The translations under genes and the position numbers were made by a program. The notes under the pieces were generated by a model, which ran no database searches, was not told the origin of the DNA, and saw nothing but the letters and a program-made list of their open reading frames with translations. Positions 37,892 through 46,871 of a DNA stretch of 55,348 bases are shown one piece after another (positions within the stretch are counted from its first letter, which is position 1; each line of letters starts with the position of its first letter). The stretch is from Staphylococcus simiae (GTDB lineage: Bacteria; Bacillota; Bacilli; Staphylococcales; Staphylococcaceae), in contig NZ_PPQR01000055.1 of assembly GCF_002902085.1 (NCBI RefSeq), positions 1 through 55,348 of the forward strand, written 5' to 3'.

Positions 37892-38329
37892 AATTTTATC
37901 TCCTAACATTTTAAATTTATGTTATACGCGTATTAACGTATCATATCTATCGCAAAGTTAAAGATTAATATTTTTATTTAATTATAATATTATGATAAAA
38001 ATTTACAATTAAAAAATGCACTGTGTAATATAGTATTTTCGTGTTTTTAGTTGTTAATTGTTGATATATCAATAGTTTTTTTACTACTTTTTATTTGTGA
38101 CAATTTTAAGCACTTATATATAAATAAAATGACCTTTGTTATTTATTGCGAGTCACTAAAATTACAATATCTTGCTATTTCACTATGTAATTTTCATAAA
38201 TATCTACCAATAGTTAGAAAATTAGAAAAAAATAGTACTTATTTTTATAATTTCTGTTATAATCGATTTTATCATTTCAAAAATGGTTGATTTCTCTACG
38301 GTAAATTTGAGAAGCCATATAAAGTTGTG

Positions 38330-38344
38330 ATTTTTCAGAATTTT
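38330..38344 (+). promoter_or_regulatory. Possible CodY box
   Basis: ATTTTTCAGAATTTT differs from the CodY consensus AATTTTCWGAAAATT at three positions and lies about 95 bases before an amino-acid permease gene. The rest of the 37892-38436 gap is AT-rich; ATACGCGTAT (about 37924-37933) is a short perfect palindrome near the ldh2 leader. An 80-codon frame at 38051 has no ribosome site and is rejected. Confidence 0.35.
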
Positions 38345-38436
38345 TAGACAAAAGTCGCTCAATTTATGATAATATATAACTTATTAAAAACAACAAATAG
38401 GAATTGATGTTACTATAATTTATTGGAGGTAAATCT

Positions 38437-39885
38437 ATGGCTAGTTTTTTTCATAGAATAGTTAGAAAAGAAGATCCAACTGTTTATCAAAATAAAGATG
38501 GACATTTGAAACGTACATTACGTGTACGTGATTTTCTTGCATTAGGTGTTGGAACAATTGTATCCACATCTATCTTTACTTTACCAGGTGTCGTTGCTGC
38601 ACAGCATGCAGGTCCTGCTGTTGCTTTATCATTTTTACTTGCAGCCATCGTTGCTGGTTTAGTTGCTTTTACTTATGCTGAAATGGCTTCTGCCATGCCA
38701 TTTGCCGGCTCTGCATATTCTTGGATTAATGTTTTATTTGGAGAATTTTTCGGATGGGTTGCCGGTTGGGCTTTATTAGCAGAGTACTTTATCGCTGTAG
38801 CCTTTGTTGCTTCCGGTTTTTCAGCCAATTTGCGCGGATTATTTAAACCAATAGGTGTTGAATTACCACCTGCACTATCTAATTCATTCGGCACTAAAGG
38901 TGGTGTCATCGATATTGTTGCAGCGATTGTTATCATTTTAACTGCTTTGCTACTATCACGTGGTATGACGCAAGCTGCACGTATGGAAAATATTTTAGTT
39001 GTCCTTAAAGTATTAGCCATTATTTTATTTGTCGTTGTTGGTTTAACTGCACTTAATTTTGCAAACTATGTTCCATTCATTCCAGAACATAAAGTTACAG
39101 ACGCTGGTGACTTTGGCGGTTGGCAAGGTATTTATGCCGGTGTCTCAATGATTTTCTTAGCTTATATCGGTTTTGACTCAATTGCAGCTAACTCAGCAGA
39201 AGCTATCAATCCACAAAAAACAATGCCTAGAGGTATTTTAGGTTCACTAATTATTGCTATTGTCTTATTCGTTGCAGTAGCACTTGTCTTAGTTGGTATG
39301 TTCCATTACTCAGAATATGCTGACAATGCTGAACCTGTTGGTTGGGCTTTGCGTCAAAGTGGACATGGCATCATTGCTGCAATTGTTCAAGCTATCTCAG
39401 TAATTGGTATGTTTACAGCACTTATCGGTATGATGTTAGCTGGTTCACGTTTACTTTACTCATTTGGTCGAGATGGTCTACTACCTTCTTGGTTAGGTAA
39501 ATTAAACAATAAACATTTACCAAATCGTGCGCTAATCGTGTTAACAATCGTTGGTGTTGTCATTGGTTCAATGTTCCCATTCGCATTCTTAGCACAATTA
39601 ATCTCAGCCGGTACACTTGTTGCCTTTATGTTTGTATCAATCGCTATGTATCGTTTGAGAAAACGTGAAGGTAAAGACTTACCTATCCCAGCATTCAAGT
39701 TGCCATTATACCCAGTGTTACCTGCAATTACCTTTATTTTAGTATTGCTTGTATTTTGGGGATTAGGATTTGAAGCTAAATTATATACGTTAATTTGGTT
39801 TGTAGTAGGAATTATTCTGTACTTATCTTATGGTTTAAGACATTCTAAGAAAAATGTCGAAAAAGAATATACACCACCAAAATAA
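38437..39885 (+). CDS. APC-family amino-acid permease
   Basis: The 482-residue membrane protein has about twelve helices. It is of the cationic/basic amino-acid transporter branch of the APC superfamily. The helix-1 pattern LALGVGTIVSTSIFTLPGVVA and FAGSAYSWINVLFGEFFGWVAGWALLAEY are typical. FLAYIGFDSIAANSAEAINPQKTMPRGI is the conserved loop after helix 6. The start follows TTGGAGG. It is a single-gene unit with a strong terminator. A weak CodY-like box upstream would fit nutrient control. The substrate is not determined. Confidence 0.9.
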   Translation: MASFFHRIVRKEDPTVYQNKDGHLKRTLRVRDFLALGVGTIVSTSIFTLPGVVAAQHAGPAVALSFLLAAIVAGLVAFTYAEMASAMPFAGSAYSWINVLFGEFFGWVAGWALLAEYFIAVAFVASGFSANLRGLFKPIGVELPPALSNSFGTKGGVIDIVAAIVIILTALLLSRGMTQAARMENILVVLKVLAIILFVVVGLTALNFANYVPFIPEHKVTDAGDFGGWQGIYAGVSMIFLAYIGFDSIAANSAEAINPQKTMPRGILGSLIIAIVLFVAVALVLVGMFHYSEYADNAEPVGWALRQSGHGIIAAIVQAISVIGMFTALIGMMLAGSRLLYSFGRDGLLPSWLGKLNNKHLPNRALIVLTIVGVVIGSMFPFAFLAQLISAGTLVAFMFVSIAMYRLRKREGKDLPIPAFKLPLYPVLPAITFILVLLVFWGLGFEAKLYTLIWFVVGIILYLSYGLRHSKKNVEKEYTPPK

Positions 39886-39896
39886 TATAATTAATA

Positions 39897-39943
39897 TAAA
39901 AAGCATTTCCACATTGTAAAAATCGTGTGGAAATGCTTTTTTA
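39897..39943 (+). terminator. Permease terminator
   Basis: AAAAAGCATTTCCACA pairs with TGTGGAAATGCTTTTT, followed by TATATTTC, 12 bases after the stop codon. Confidence 0.9.
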
Positions 39944-40029
39944 TATTTCAATATTTTAGTTGAATTATTTTAAATGAATGGGCTTAACAACAACTTTTTT
40001 GAAATTATTTCGTAACCCTAACAATAATG

Positions 40030-40080
40030 ACTAGATTTATAAAACATTGATTTATCAACATTTTACAATCTAGCCAACTA
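40030..40080. repeat. GTTGATTTATCA-type hairpin repeat, degenerate
   Basis: CTAGATTTATAAAACATTGATTTATCAACATTTTACAATCTAG: long arms CTAGATT/AATCTAG with the recurring TGATTTATCA core. It is related to 23569 and 48067. Confidence 0.6.
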
Positions 40081-40138
40081 CTACTATATATTTAAAATTA
40101 ACACTTTAACACTTTTAGTATCATGCTTATTTTAGTAT

Positions 40139-41476
40139 CTACCATCCTTGACCAGAAATATCGTATTCTTCTAAGTCTCCATGTTCTAATGCAGTAAGGG
40201 CATCTTCTAATGTATCTAATGCATAATCTAATTGTTCATATGATATTACTAATGGTGGTTGGAAACGTAACACGTTACCTGCAACAGCAATAATAACAAT
40301 GCCATGTTCAAAACAATAATTACATATTTTTAATGCCGCTTCATTATCACGTGTTTTCTTTGCTTTATCTGACACAATATCAATACCAATGCTTAGACCA
40401 ACACCTCTAACATCACCAACACTACTGAATTTCTTAGTCCATTGATCCATACGTTGTCTGACATAACGGCCTTTTTCGGTACTAGCTTGTAATAAATCCT
40501 CATCTTCAATCATTTGTAATGTCGCTAATGCCGCTTCACAACTAACTGGATTGGCGCCTGTAGTAAATAAATGGGCTGGTGCATCTAAACTTTCCATAAT
40601 TTCTTTGCGTCCGACAAGTGCAGACATAGGTAATCCACCTGCTAATGATTTTCCAAATGTCATTAAATCTGGCGTGAAATTATAATGTTCAACAGAACTC
40701 CACGTTCCTGTTCGTCCTAACCCTTGTTGGATGTCATCTACTGCTATTAAAATACCATGTTCGTGACATAGTTTTTCTAATGCTTCAAAATATCCTGGCA
40801 CTGGTTCTAATAAGCCACCATCGCCTTGAATGGTTTCGACAACAATACATGCCACTTCATCTGCAGGTACATACTTAGCAAACATTTCTTTTAAAGGAGC
40901 TAAATATTCTTCCACAGTGTTTGGCTGTGATTGCTCAAACATGCCTCGATACTTATCTGGAAAAGGAATATGATAGAATCCGTTTAATAATGGTCCATAC
41001 TTTTTACGCATATTTAAGCTAATAGATGACATTGATAACGCACCAAATGTTGAACCATGATACGCATTAGTAAAGCTAATGACATAAGGTCTACCAGTAT
41101 AACCTCTAGCAAATTTGACAATACCATCGTTAGCATCTGAGCCTGACAATCCAAATGTTACACGCTTTTCAAAATCACCTGGTGTAATGTCACAAAGTTT
41201 TTTAGCTAATTTAACTAACGGTTCGTGATACATATATGCTGGTGTATAATGGATAAATTTATCTACTTGATTTTTAATAGCTTCACTCACTTGTTTAGGT
41301 GCATGGCCAACATTTTGAGAACTTGCACTTGATAATAAGTCAATATACTCTTTGCCTTCAACATCTACTAATGTCGCCCCATAACCATGATCAATCACTA
41401 GCGGATAATATTTAATACGACCTGATTTAGCAAAATATTGTTCATCTTCTTCAATTAAATCATAAGCTTTACTCAT
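40139..41476 (-). CDS. Class III PLP aminotransferase
   Basis: The 445-residue ornithine/4-aminobutyrate-type aminotransferase has GLSGSDANDGIVK for the phosphate loop, FTNAYHGSTFGALS, the ring-stacking Asp in AVDDIQQGLGRTG, and the Schiff-base Lys in FGKSLAGGLPMSA. Members act on omega-amino groups such as GABA, beta-alanine or diamines; the specific donor is unknown. The start has GGGAGGATG upstream. It is transcribed in the same direction as metQ but separated by a terminator. Neighbouring permease and aminotransferase genes are in convergent orientation. Confidence 0.88.
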   Translation of the reverse strand: MSKAYDLIEEDEQYFAKSGRIKYYPLVIDHGYGATLVDVEGKEYIDLLSSASSQNVGHAPKQVSEAIKNQVDKFIHYTPAYMYHEPLVKLAKKLCDITPGDFEKRVTFGLSGSDANDGIVKFARGYTGRPYVISFTNAYHGSTFGALSMSSISLNMRKKYGPLLNGFYHIPFPDKYRGMFEQSQPNTVEEYLAPLKEMFAKYVPADEVACIVVETIQGDGGLLEPVPGYFEALEKLCHEHGILIAVDDIQQGLGRTGTWSSVEHYNFTPDLMTFGKSLAGGLPMSALVGRKEIMESLDAPAHLFTTGANPVSCEAALATLQMIEDEDLLQASTEKGRYVRQRMDQWTKKFSSVGDVRGVGLSIGIDIVSDKAKKTRDNEAALKICNYCFEHGIVIIAVAGNVLRFQPPLVISYEQLDYALDTLEDALTALEHGDLEEYDISGQGW

Positions 41477-41634
41477 ATTACTTCATCCTCCCATTGCTTT
41501 GTTTATTAAAAAACTAGCTTTAATTCCCCATATTTTTCAATTAATGATAGTATTCAATATACTAATAAAATTCTGATTTGTAAATATATTCTGACAATTA
41601 TAACTTATAGAATAATACTACACTGTTACTTTCA

Positions 41635-41680
41635 TAAAAAATCTGGACCTATGTGTTATGACATCAGTCCAGATAACGTT
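41635..41680 (-). terminator. metQ terminator
   Basis: On the minus strand ATCTGGAC pairs with GTCCAGAT (with a loop of about 18 bases), followed by TTTTTTAT, right after the metQ stop codon. Confidence 0.82.
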
Positions 41681-41684
41681 AACT

Positions 41685-42500
41685 TTAATTTGGTTGGTAA
41701 GGAATAACATCCTTGCCATAAGTCTTTTTAATGTAATTTTGTGTTTCTTTAGAACGCATGACTTCCAATAACGCTTGAATTTTAGCGTCCTTTTTATGAC
41801 TAGCTTTAACAGCGATGATATTGGCAAATGGTGACGACTCACCTTCTAGTTCAATCGCATCTTTAGATGGTGTCAAACCATTATCCAGTGCATAATTAGA
41901 GTTCATAATCACTGCTGCACCTTCTCCACTATTATATGTCTTTGGAAGGAACTCAGCACCCTGTTGGTGATTAAATTTCAAGTTCTTTTTATTTTCTTTG
42001 ATGTCTTCAAATTTAGCATCTTCTATTTTGACACCTGGTTTTAATTTGATTAATCCTTTATTAACAAAAAATGATAAAAAGCGTCCTTCTTCTGCTGGAT
42101 TATTAGAGACATAAATCGTTGAACCTTGTGGTATGTCTCTAATATCTTTATATTTCTTACTATATACGCCCATTGGTGTTGTAAATACTTTACCTACTTC
42201 TTCTATATCGTAACCGTGACTTCTTTTTTCAGCTTTTAAATAAGGAACGTGTTGAAAAAAATTAGCATCAACATCTCCTTTATCTAATAATTTATTAGGT
42301 ACTTTATAGTCATTAACAATTTTAACTTCTAAGTCATAGCCTTTCTTCTTCATTTGTTCTTTAGCGTACTTTAAGACATCTCCATGTGGTGCTGGTGACG
42401 CTGCTACTGTTATCTTTTTATCATCTGAAGATTTACTACCACACGCAGCTAAACTTATCACTAATATACTTAATAAGAATACAGTTATTAATTTTTTCAT
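41685..42500 (-). CDS. metQ: Methionine-binding lipoprotein (MetQ/NlpA family)
   Basis: The 271-residue lipoprotein has a signal peptide with lipobox SLAAC (Cys20) and then a periplasmic-binding fold. Family landmarks are VAASPAPHGDVLKYAK, NFFQHVPYL, PMGVYSKKYKD and NNPAEEGRFL. It should bind methionine (or a relative) outside the membrane for an MetNI transporter. The gene is preceded by a SAM riboswitch, which supports methionine. No ATPase or permease gene lies beside it, so it must work with MetNI encoded elsewhere. The start has AAAGGGTGG upstream. Confidence 0.9.
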   Translation of the reverse strand: MKKLITVFLLSILVISLAACGSKSSDDKKITVAASPAPHGDVLKYAKEQMKKKGYDLEVKIVNDYKVPNKLLDKGDVDANFFQHVPYLKAEKRSHGYDIEEVGKVFTTPMGVYSKKYKDIRDIPQGSTIYVSNNPAEEGRFLSFFVNKGLIKLKPGVKIEDAKFEDIKENKKNLKFNHQQGAEFLPKTYNSGEGAAVIMNSNYALDNGLTPSKDAIELEGESSPFANIIAVKASHKKDAKIQALLEVMRSKETQNYIKKTYGKDVIPYQPN

Positions 42501-42556
42501 ATGTAAGCCACCCTTTCTTGTTAACTGCTCAATAAAGAAAGTTACTTATCATACAA

Positions 42557-42587
42557 CAAAAAAGCTTCCTCTTGTTTAAGAGAAAGC
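42557..42587 (-). terminator. Riboswitch expression-platform terminator
   Basis: On the minus strand CTTTCTCTT pairs with AAGAGGAAG, followed by CTTTTTTG. It lies just downstream of the SAM aptamer and before metQ, as expected for an OFF switch. Confidence 0.85.
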
Positions 42588-42598
42588 CCATGTTCTTT

Positions 42599-42709
42599 CT
42601 CTCATCTTCAAAAGTAGTCAGCTACTTTATTGTGATTTAGCACCATGTCTTTGGTAAGACGGTTGCTGGGCTTCATAGGGCACGTCCCTCAGCCTCTCTT
42701 GATAAGAGT
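42599..42709 (-). promoter_or_regulatory. SAM-I (S-box) riboswitch
   Basis: Read on the minus strand: CTCTTATCAAGAGAGGCTGA, GGGACGTGCCCTATGAAGCC, CAGCAACC, and later GTGCTAAATC, with the closing P1 arm GATGAGAG pairing to CTCTTATC. These are the standard conserved elements of the S-box aptamer. SAM binding should favour the terminator at 42557-42587 and shut off metQ. The rest of the 42501-43017 gap is AT-rich with nothing I recognise. Confidence 0.95.
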
Positions 42710-43017
42710 CTCATTTATTGAATTGAATTTATCCTATCACTGCTTCATTTTAAAGTCAACATTAATTCCGAAAATTCCGATAATAATAATACGTATTCAC
42801 TTTCGATAAGACTATATTATAGTTTGATTTAGTTATATGGCGAATTGTACTACTATCCATTTCAAATGATTGCCACATTCAATTTTGACATTTTTTTGAA
42901 AACTATTAGATTTTCCATATTATTTTGTGTAATAAATATTTTTCGTGGTAAATAATTAATATCACTATTTAATTTAATACACATTTTTTATAGATTAAAA
43001 ATTGGAGGTAACAAATT

Positions 43018-44379
43018 ATGAAATATGTTGTAGTAGGAACATCACATGCAGGTTATGAAGTAATAGAAACACTGTTAAAAGAAGACTCAGAAGCTCAAAT
43101 AGAAGTCTTCGAAAGTGGTGATAAACCTTCATTCTTATCTTGTGGTATTCAAAGTTATTTAGAAAACGTGTCACCTTCACTAGATTCATTACATTATGCT
43201 ACGACTACTTCTTATGAGAAACAAGGTGTTAATATTCACGTAAATACGACGGTTGTAGATTTAGATACAGACAATAAAACAATCACAGTAGAACATGATG
43301 GTACAAAAGAAGACGTTAGTTATGACAAACTATTTTTAAGTCCAGGTGGAAGTGCTGTTAAGCCACCTATTACAGGTATCGATGATTATAATAATGTTTT
43401 CTTTATGCGTGGTCGTGAATGGGCAGATAAAATTAAACAACGCATGCCTCATGCTAAAAAAGCAGTTGTAGTAGGCGGCGGATATATTGGTATCGAGGCT
43501 GCTGAAGCATTTGCCAAAGCTGGTATCGAAACTAAGATTATTGATGTCGCTGAGCGTATTTTGAGTACGTATTTAGATCCTGAATTCACAAATATTTTAG
43601 AACAAAATTCAAAACAACATCAATTAGAATTTATTGGTGGTGAATCAGTTAAAGAAATTACTGGTAACGACAATGGCGATGTAACAACAGTAATTACTGA
43701 CAAAGGTGAATACCAAGCAGACACTGTGTTATTCGCAGTAGGTGTTGCCCCTGCTACTAGTTGGCTTAAAGATAAAATTGACTTAGGTACTAAAGGTATT
43801 ATTACAATTGATCATCATCAACAAACTTCAGCACCTGATGTTTACGCAGGTGGCGATGCAACAATGGTACCATTTGCGCCAATAGAAGAAGATCGCTATA
43901 TTGCTTTAGCTACAAATTCACGTCGTCAAGGTGTTACTGCAGCATTAAATATGGTTGGTAAATCTGCTACAATGCCTCGTGTATCTGGTACATCTGGCTT
44001 ACAATTATTTGATTATAAATTTGGTCAAACAGGTGTACATGGCACTGAAGCTGATAATTATGACGGTCATTTAGGACAACAATATGTAGAAGAACGCATT
44101 AGACCTAAGTTTATGCAAGATGATACTACAGTGCATATGAAAATTATATTCGATAAAGATAGTCATCGCATATTAGGTGGTCAAGTGATGTCAACCGAAG
44201 ATGTCACACAAGCAATCAACACATTGTCAGTAGCGATTTCAGCTGGCTTTACTCTAGAACAGCTTGCAGTTCAAGATTTCTTCTTCCAACCTGATTATGA
44301 TAGACCTTGGCATTATTTAAACGTTCTTGCTCAACAAGCATTAGGACAATCATACGGTAGCGATCAAATGCTATTCTAA
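43018..44379 (+). CDS. nox: FAD-dependent NADH oxidase (Nox)
   Basis: The 453-residue pyridine-nucleotide-disulfide oxidoreductase has the FAD motif GTSHAGYE (7-14) and the single redox cysteine Cys42 (FLSCGIQSYL). It continues with the NAD motif VGGGYIGIEAAEA (about 152-164), GGDATMVP and a C-terminal dimerisation domain. The single-cysteine pattern fits water-forming NADH oxidases and coenzyme-A disulfide reductases; the sequence looks nearer to Nox. It would regenerate NAD with oxygen. The start follows TTGGAGG. It is a single-gene unit with a strong terminator. Confidence 0.85.
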   Translation: MKYVVVGTSHAGYEVIETLLKEDSEAQIEVFESGDKPSFLSCGIQSYLENVSPSLDSLHYATTTSYEKQGVNIHVNTTVVDLDTDNKTITVEHDGTKEDVSYDKLFLSPGGSAVKPPITGIDDYNNVFFMRGREWADKIKQRMPHAKKAVVVGGGYIGIEAAEAFAKAGIETKIIDVAERILSTYLDPEFTNILEQNSKQHQLEFIGGESVKEITGNDNGDVTTVITDKGEYQADTVLFAVGVAPATSWLKDKIDLGTKGIITIDHHQQTSAPDVYAGGDATMVPFAPIEEDRYIALATNSRRQGVTAALNMVGKSATMPRVSGTSGLQLFDYKFGQTGVHGTEADNYDGHLGQQYVEERIRPKFMQDDTTVHMKIIFDKDSHRILGGQVMSTEDVTQAINTLSVAISAGFTLEQLAVQDFFFQPDYDRPWHYLNVLAQQALGQSYGSDQMLF

Positions 44380-44391
44380 ATATACTATGAT

Positions 44392-44430
44392 TAGCTGTGA
44401 AGAGATTTTCTCTTCACAGCTATTTTTTTC
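44392..44430 (+). terminator. nox terminator
   Basis: TAGCTGTGAAGAGA pairs perfectly with TCTCTTCACAGCTA, followed by TTTTTTTC. Confidence 0.95.
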
Positions 44431-44479
44431 ATTATAGAGCCCGATGCCTAATATGATGCGATTGACAGTAAATGTTTGG

Positions 44480-44560
44480 AATATAAAGTGTTGAAAAATC
44501 AGCGTTTTATCATACTAATCAATCTTGTAGGTTGAGTAGGACCTCAACAGAGAAAAATTT
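44480..44560. repeat. Degenerate repeat remnants
   Basis: A TTGGAATATAAAGTGTTGAAAAATCAGCGTTTTATC-like hairpin of the GTTGATTTATCA family is followed by GTTGAGTAGGACCTCAACAGAGAAA, which looks like a decayed STAR module. Confidence 0.4.
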
Positions 44561-44665
44561 CATTGACGTTCCAATCCCTAAAGGTCTCATCTCATCAATT
44601 GTTACATGATTTTTTCTAATTAGGGAAAATATTACCATGTACACATTGTTGAGGTGACATTTTTT

Positions 44666-45100
44666 ATGTATGTAAAATGGCTTTATCATAGTTTAGCAGC
44701 AATTGTTATCAGTATTGTCTTACTATTCAGTACGGCAATCATCGATCATTTCAATCAAGGATTTCATTTAACTCAATTATTATTAAATATTGATTTTATT
44801 GCCAATCCTGCAGATACACCATTTATCATTGAACTACTTCTACATTTAGCCCTCGGATTGTCAATATATGTCATCTTTGTCTTCATTTATCGTTATGTTA
44901 AACGTTTTTATTTATTGTGTTATGGCTTCTTATTTGTCGTATTTATTGTGTTATATCCATTGCTCATTATCATCGCTGTGCGTCCAATTTTTCAATTTAC
45001 TATATTGGCGTGGCTATGGTGGATAGTATGTCATATCTTATTTATGTTGTTAATGATGGTGACTATTTCTATAATTGAAAAGCAAAATAAAAGGAATTAG
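44666..45100 (+). CDS. Uncharacterised four-helix membrane protein
   Basis: A 144-residue, very hydrophobic protein I do not recognise. Helices are likely at about residues 8-28, 55-78, 85-110 and 116-138, with few charges apart from RYVKRF. The ATG at 44666 follows GAGGTG; the longer reading from a GTG at 44654 would begin inside that site. It is followed by a bidirectional terminator and the convergent lipoprotein gene. There is no clue to function. Confidence 0.65.
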   Translation: MYVKWLYHSLAAIVISIVLLFSTAIIDHFNQGFHLTQLLLNIDFIANPADTPFIIELLLHLALGLSIYVIFVFIYRYVKRFYLLCYGFLFVVFIVLYPLLIIIAVRPIFQFTILAWLWWIVCHILFMLLMMVTISIIEKQNKRN

Positions 45101-45127
45101 AGGTATTTTTGCTCTAATTCCTTTTTA
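45087..45127. terminator. Bidirectional terminator
   Basis: AAAAGGAATTAGAG pairs with CTCTAATTCCTTTT around a 9-base loop, with T-rich flanks on both sides, between two convergent genes. Confidence 0.9.
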
Positions 45128-45129
45128 TA

Positions 45130-46068
45130 TTATATTTCGTCGCCGTGTTCATCATACTTTGTGACGTTGCCATCACTATCAATAATATATGAACCTGCTA
45201 AATCACCATTTTTATCTGTATAAGAGAAGCCCCATTTACCATCACCCATTTGTTCAGGTTCTTTATACGTATATTTATCTGTATCTAGAAGATGGCCTTC
45301 ATAGTCTTCAACTGCATCAATAACATTACTACGTGTAATCTTTTTACTTGATTGATGATTATCTGAACTATCAGTTGATGACTTATCACTATCGGAATCT
45401 GAGTTAGTTGATTGCTCTGATTGAGAATTTCCTTTTATTTTGTCAATTTCGCTTTGACTAGCATCATACAACTTCACTGTTTTAGCGTTATTAATAATGT
45501 TATTCGTCTCTTTCTCAGAATAATCAGCCTCTGACCATCTTAAATCTTGAAAATGAGATGGCGCAAAATACATTGTTATTGTGCCATCGTTATTATTCTT
45601 ATAGATAACGTGACCGGCTGCATTAGCAGAAGCAGTAATAACTTTTGTACCATCAGGATATTTTGCAGAATGCTCTGGCAACAATGGATTAATCGCTTCT
45701 CCTGAGATGTCTCTATTTTCTAATTTCAAATCGCCAAAAGGCGTATCTTTACCATTTCTATAACCAGGTAAGCCTGTTAACCAAACTTTAGCAATATAAT
45801 CTTCCGACGTAGTATCTTGTTGACTCTTACTACTTTGCTGGCTTTTGTCACTTTGTTGTTTTGAAGACTGACTTTCATTCGATTGTTTATTATTACTTTG
45901 CTCATCATTAGATAATTTTTTATCTTTATTGTTATTTTGTGTTTGCTTAGTTGAATCTGCATGTTGTTCTTTACTGCCTTGATCTGATGAAGATTCCTGA
46001 TTATTGTTTTGATTACATCCTACAAGTAAAACTGTTAACCCTAATGTGACTGCTGCTAATTTTTTCAT
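45130..46068 (-). CDS. Lipoprotein with low-complexity linker
   Basis: The 312-residue protein has a lipoprotein signal with lipobox LLVGC (Cys18). A long Ser/Gln/Asn/Lys-rich linker follows (about 20-90, many SKQQSDKSQQS-like units). A first globular domain (about 92-210, IAKVWLTGLPGYRN to KLYDASQSEIDKI) is followed by a second Ser/Asp-rich spacer (about 212-245). A C-terminal acidic domain ends in IDSDGNVTKYDEHGDEI. I cannot name the domains with certainty; the first resembles domains of uncharacterised staphylococcal lipoproteins. It is surface-exposed on the membrane. The alternating linker-domain layout suggests reaching through the wall. Confidence 0.78.
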   Translation of the reverse strand: MKKLAAVTLGLTVLLVGCNQNNNQESSSDQGSKEQHADSTKQTQNNNKDKKLSNDEQSNNKQSNESQSSKQQSDKSQQSSKSQQDTTSEDYIAKVWLTGLPGYRNGKDTPFGDLKLENRDISGEAINPLLPEHSAKYPDGTKVITASANAAGHVIYKNNNDGTITMYFAPSHFQDLRWSEADYSEKETNNIINNAKTVKLYDASQSEIDKIKGNSQSEQSTNSDSDSDKSSTDSSDNHQSSKKITRSNVIDAVEDYEGHLLDTDKYTYKEPEQMGDGKWGFSYTDKNGDLAGSYIIDSDGNVTKYDEHGDEI

Positions 46069-46223
46069 TTAAAATCCCCTTAACAATATATAATGCTTTT
46101 ATTATATACTTAATAACTACTTAAAAATAGCTTAAATATGTATTTTACATATATTTTCATTTTAAAATTATATTGCGGCATGTACAAATAGAAGTTGTGG
46201 CTTATCTTCAATCAAGTCATCGT

Positions 46224-46733
46224 TCATTGGTAACCAGCACGAAAGTATTCCTTTAAAGCCTTCTTATTATGTGACTGTCTCCCTTTGATCCACGTAGCAG
46301 ATGACTGTTGTTGTAAAAATTCAAGTTGCGAATGTTGTTGTGGAAAATTCCACACGAATTTAAGAAAGTCAAAATCTATTGTTTTCGGATTACCACCTAA
46401 TATTTTGCTGTTTCCAATCTTACTTTTAATTACTCTTTGTATCACGCGTTTAAGACAAATGACACGAGGTGCCTGTAACCAAATAACTACAGTTGCCTCT
46501 TTTAACCTGAGGGGTATGGTGTCAGAATAATTGCCATCGATGATCCATTCATTTTGCTGTAAAATATTGCGTAATGTCGATTCAAAGTCTGCTTTACTTA
46601 TAGTAGTACCATCATCGATCCACTGTATATCATCAAGATGATATACGGGCACCTTCAAATCTTTATGTAATTGAACTGCTAATGTCGATTTTCCTGAACC
46701 TGGACTCCCTACAATCAGTATTTTATGCGCCAT
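46224..46733 (-). CDS. P-loop nucleotide kinase-like protein (FlaR family)
   Basis: The 169-residue P-loop NTPase has Walker A GSPGSGKS (residues 9-16), DDIQW in the substrate-side loop, EWIIDGNYSDT and VVIWLQAPR. This is the pattern of the 'topology modulation protein'/FlaR-like group, which is related to adenylate and shikimate kinases. Despite the legacy name, a small-molecule kinase activity is more likely than any effect on DNA. The start follows TAGGAGG. It is divergent from fda, with about 138 bases between. Confidence 0.85.
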   Translation of the reverse strand: MAHKILIVGSPGSGKSTLAVQLHKDLKVPVYHLDDIQWIDDGTTISKADFESTLRNILQQNEWIIDGNYSDTIPLRLKEATVVIWLQAPRVICLKRVIQRVIKSKIGNSKILGGNPKTIDFDFLKFVWNFPQQHSQLEFLQQQSSATWIKGRQSHNKKALKEYFRAGYQ

Positions 46734-46871
46734 TCTACTCCTCCTATTTCCGCAATATTCAACATTAAAATTATAATTTACATTTTACACTAAAAACAAG
46801 CTTAATAACTTGAGAAATTCTAGCATTTTCATCATACTATAAGTGGATAATATAGTTTAGGAGTGAATGAT

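Noticed and set aside
38051..38290. 79-codon open frame before the amino-acid permease
   Set aside because: No ribosome site, very AT-rich composition rich in Phe, Tyr and Asn, and no family resemblance. It is probably chance.
37910..38440. Rex-binding site upstream of ldh2
   Set aside because: TTGTGA-like half sites exist (about 38093 and 38326) but none has a matching TCACAA arm at the right distance.
42760..42800. CodY box before nox (AATTCCGAAAATTCCG)
   Set aside because: Five mismatches to the CodY consensus; better explained as a short direct repeat.
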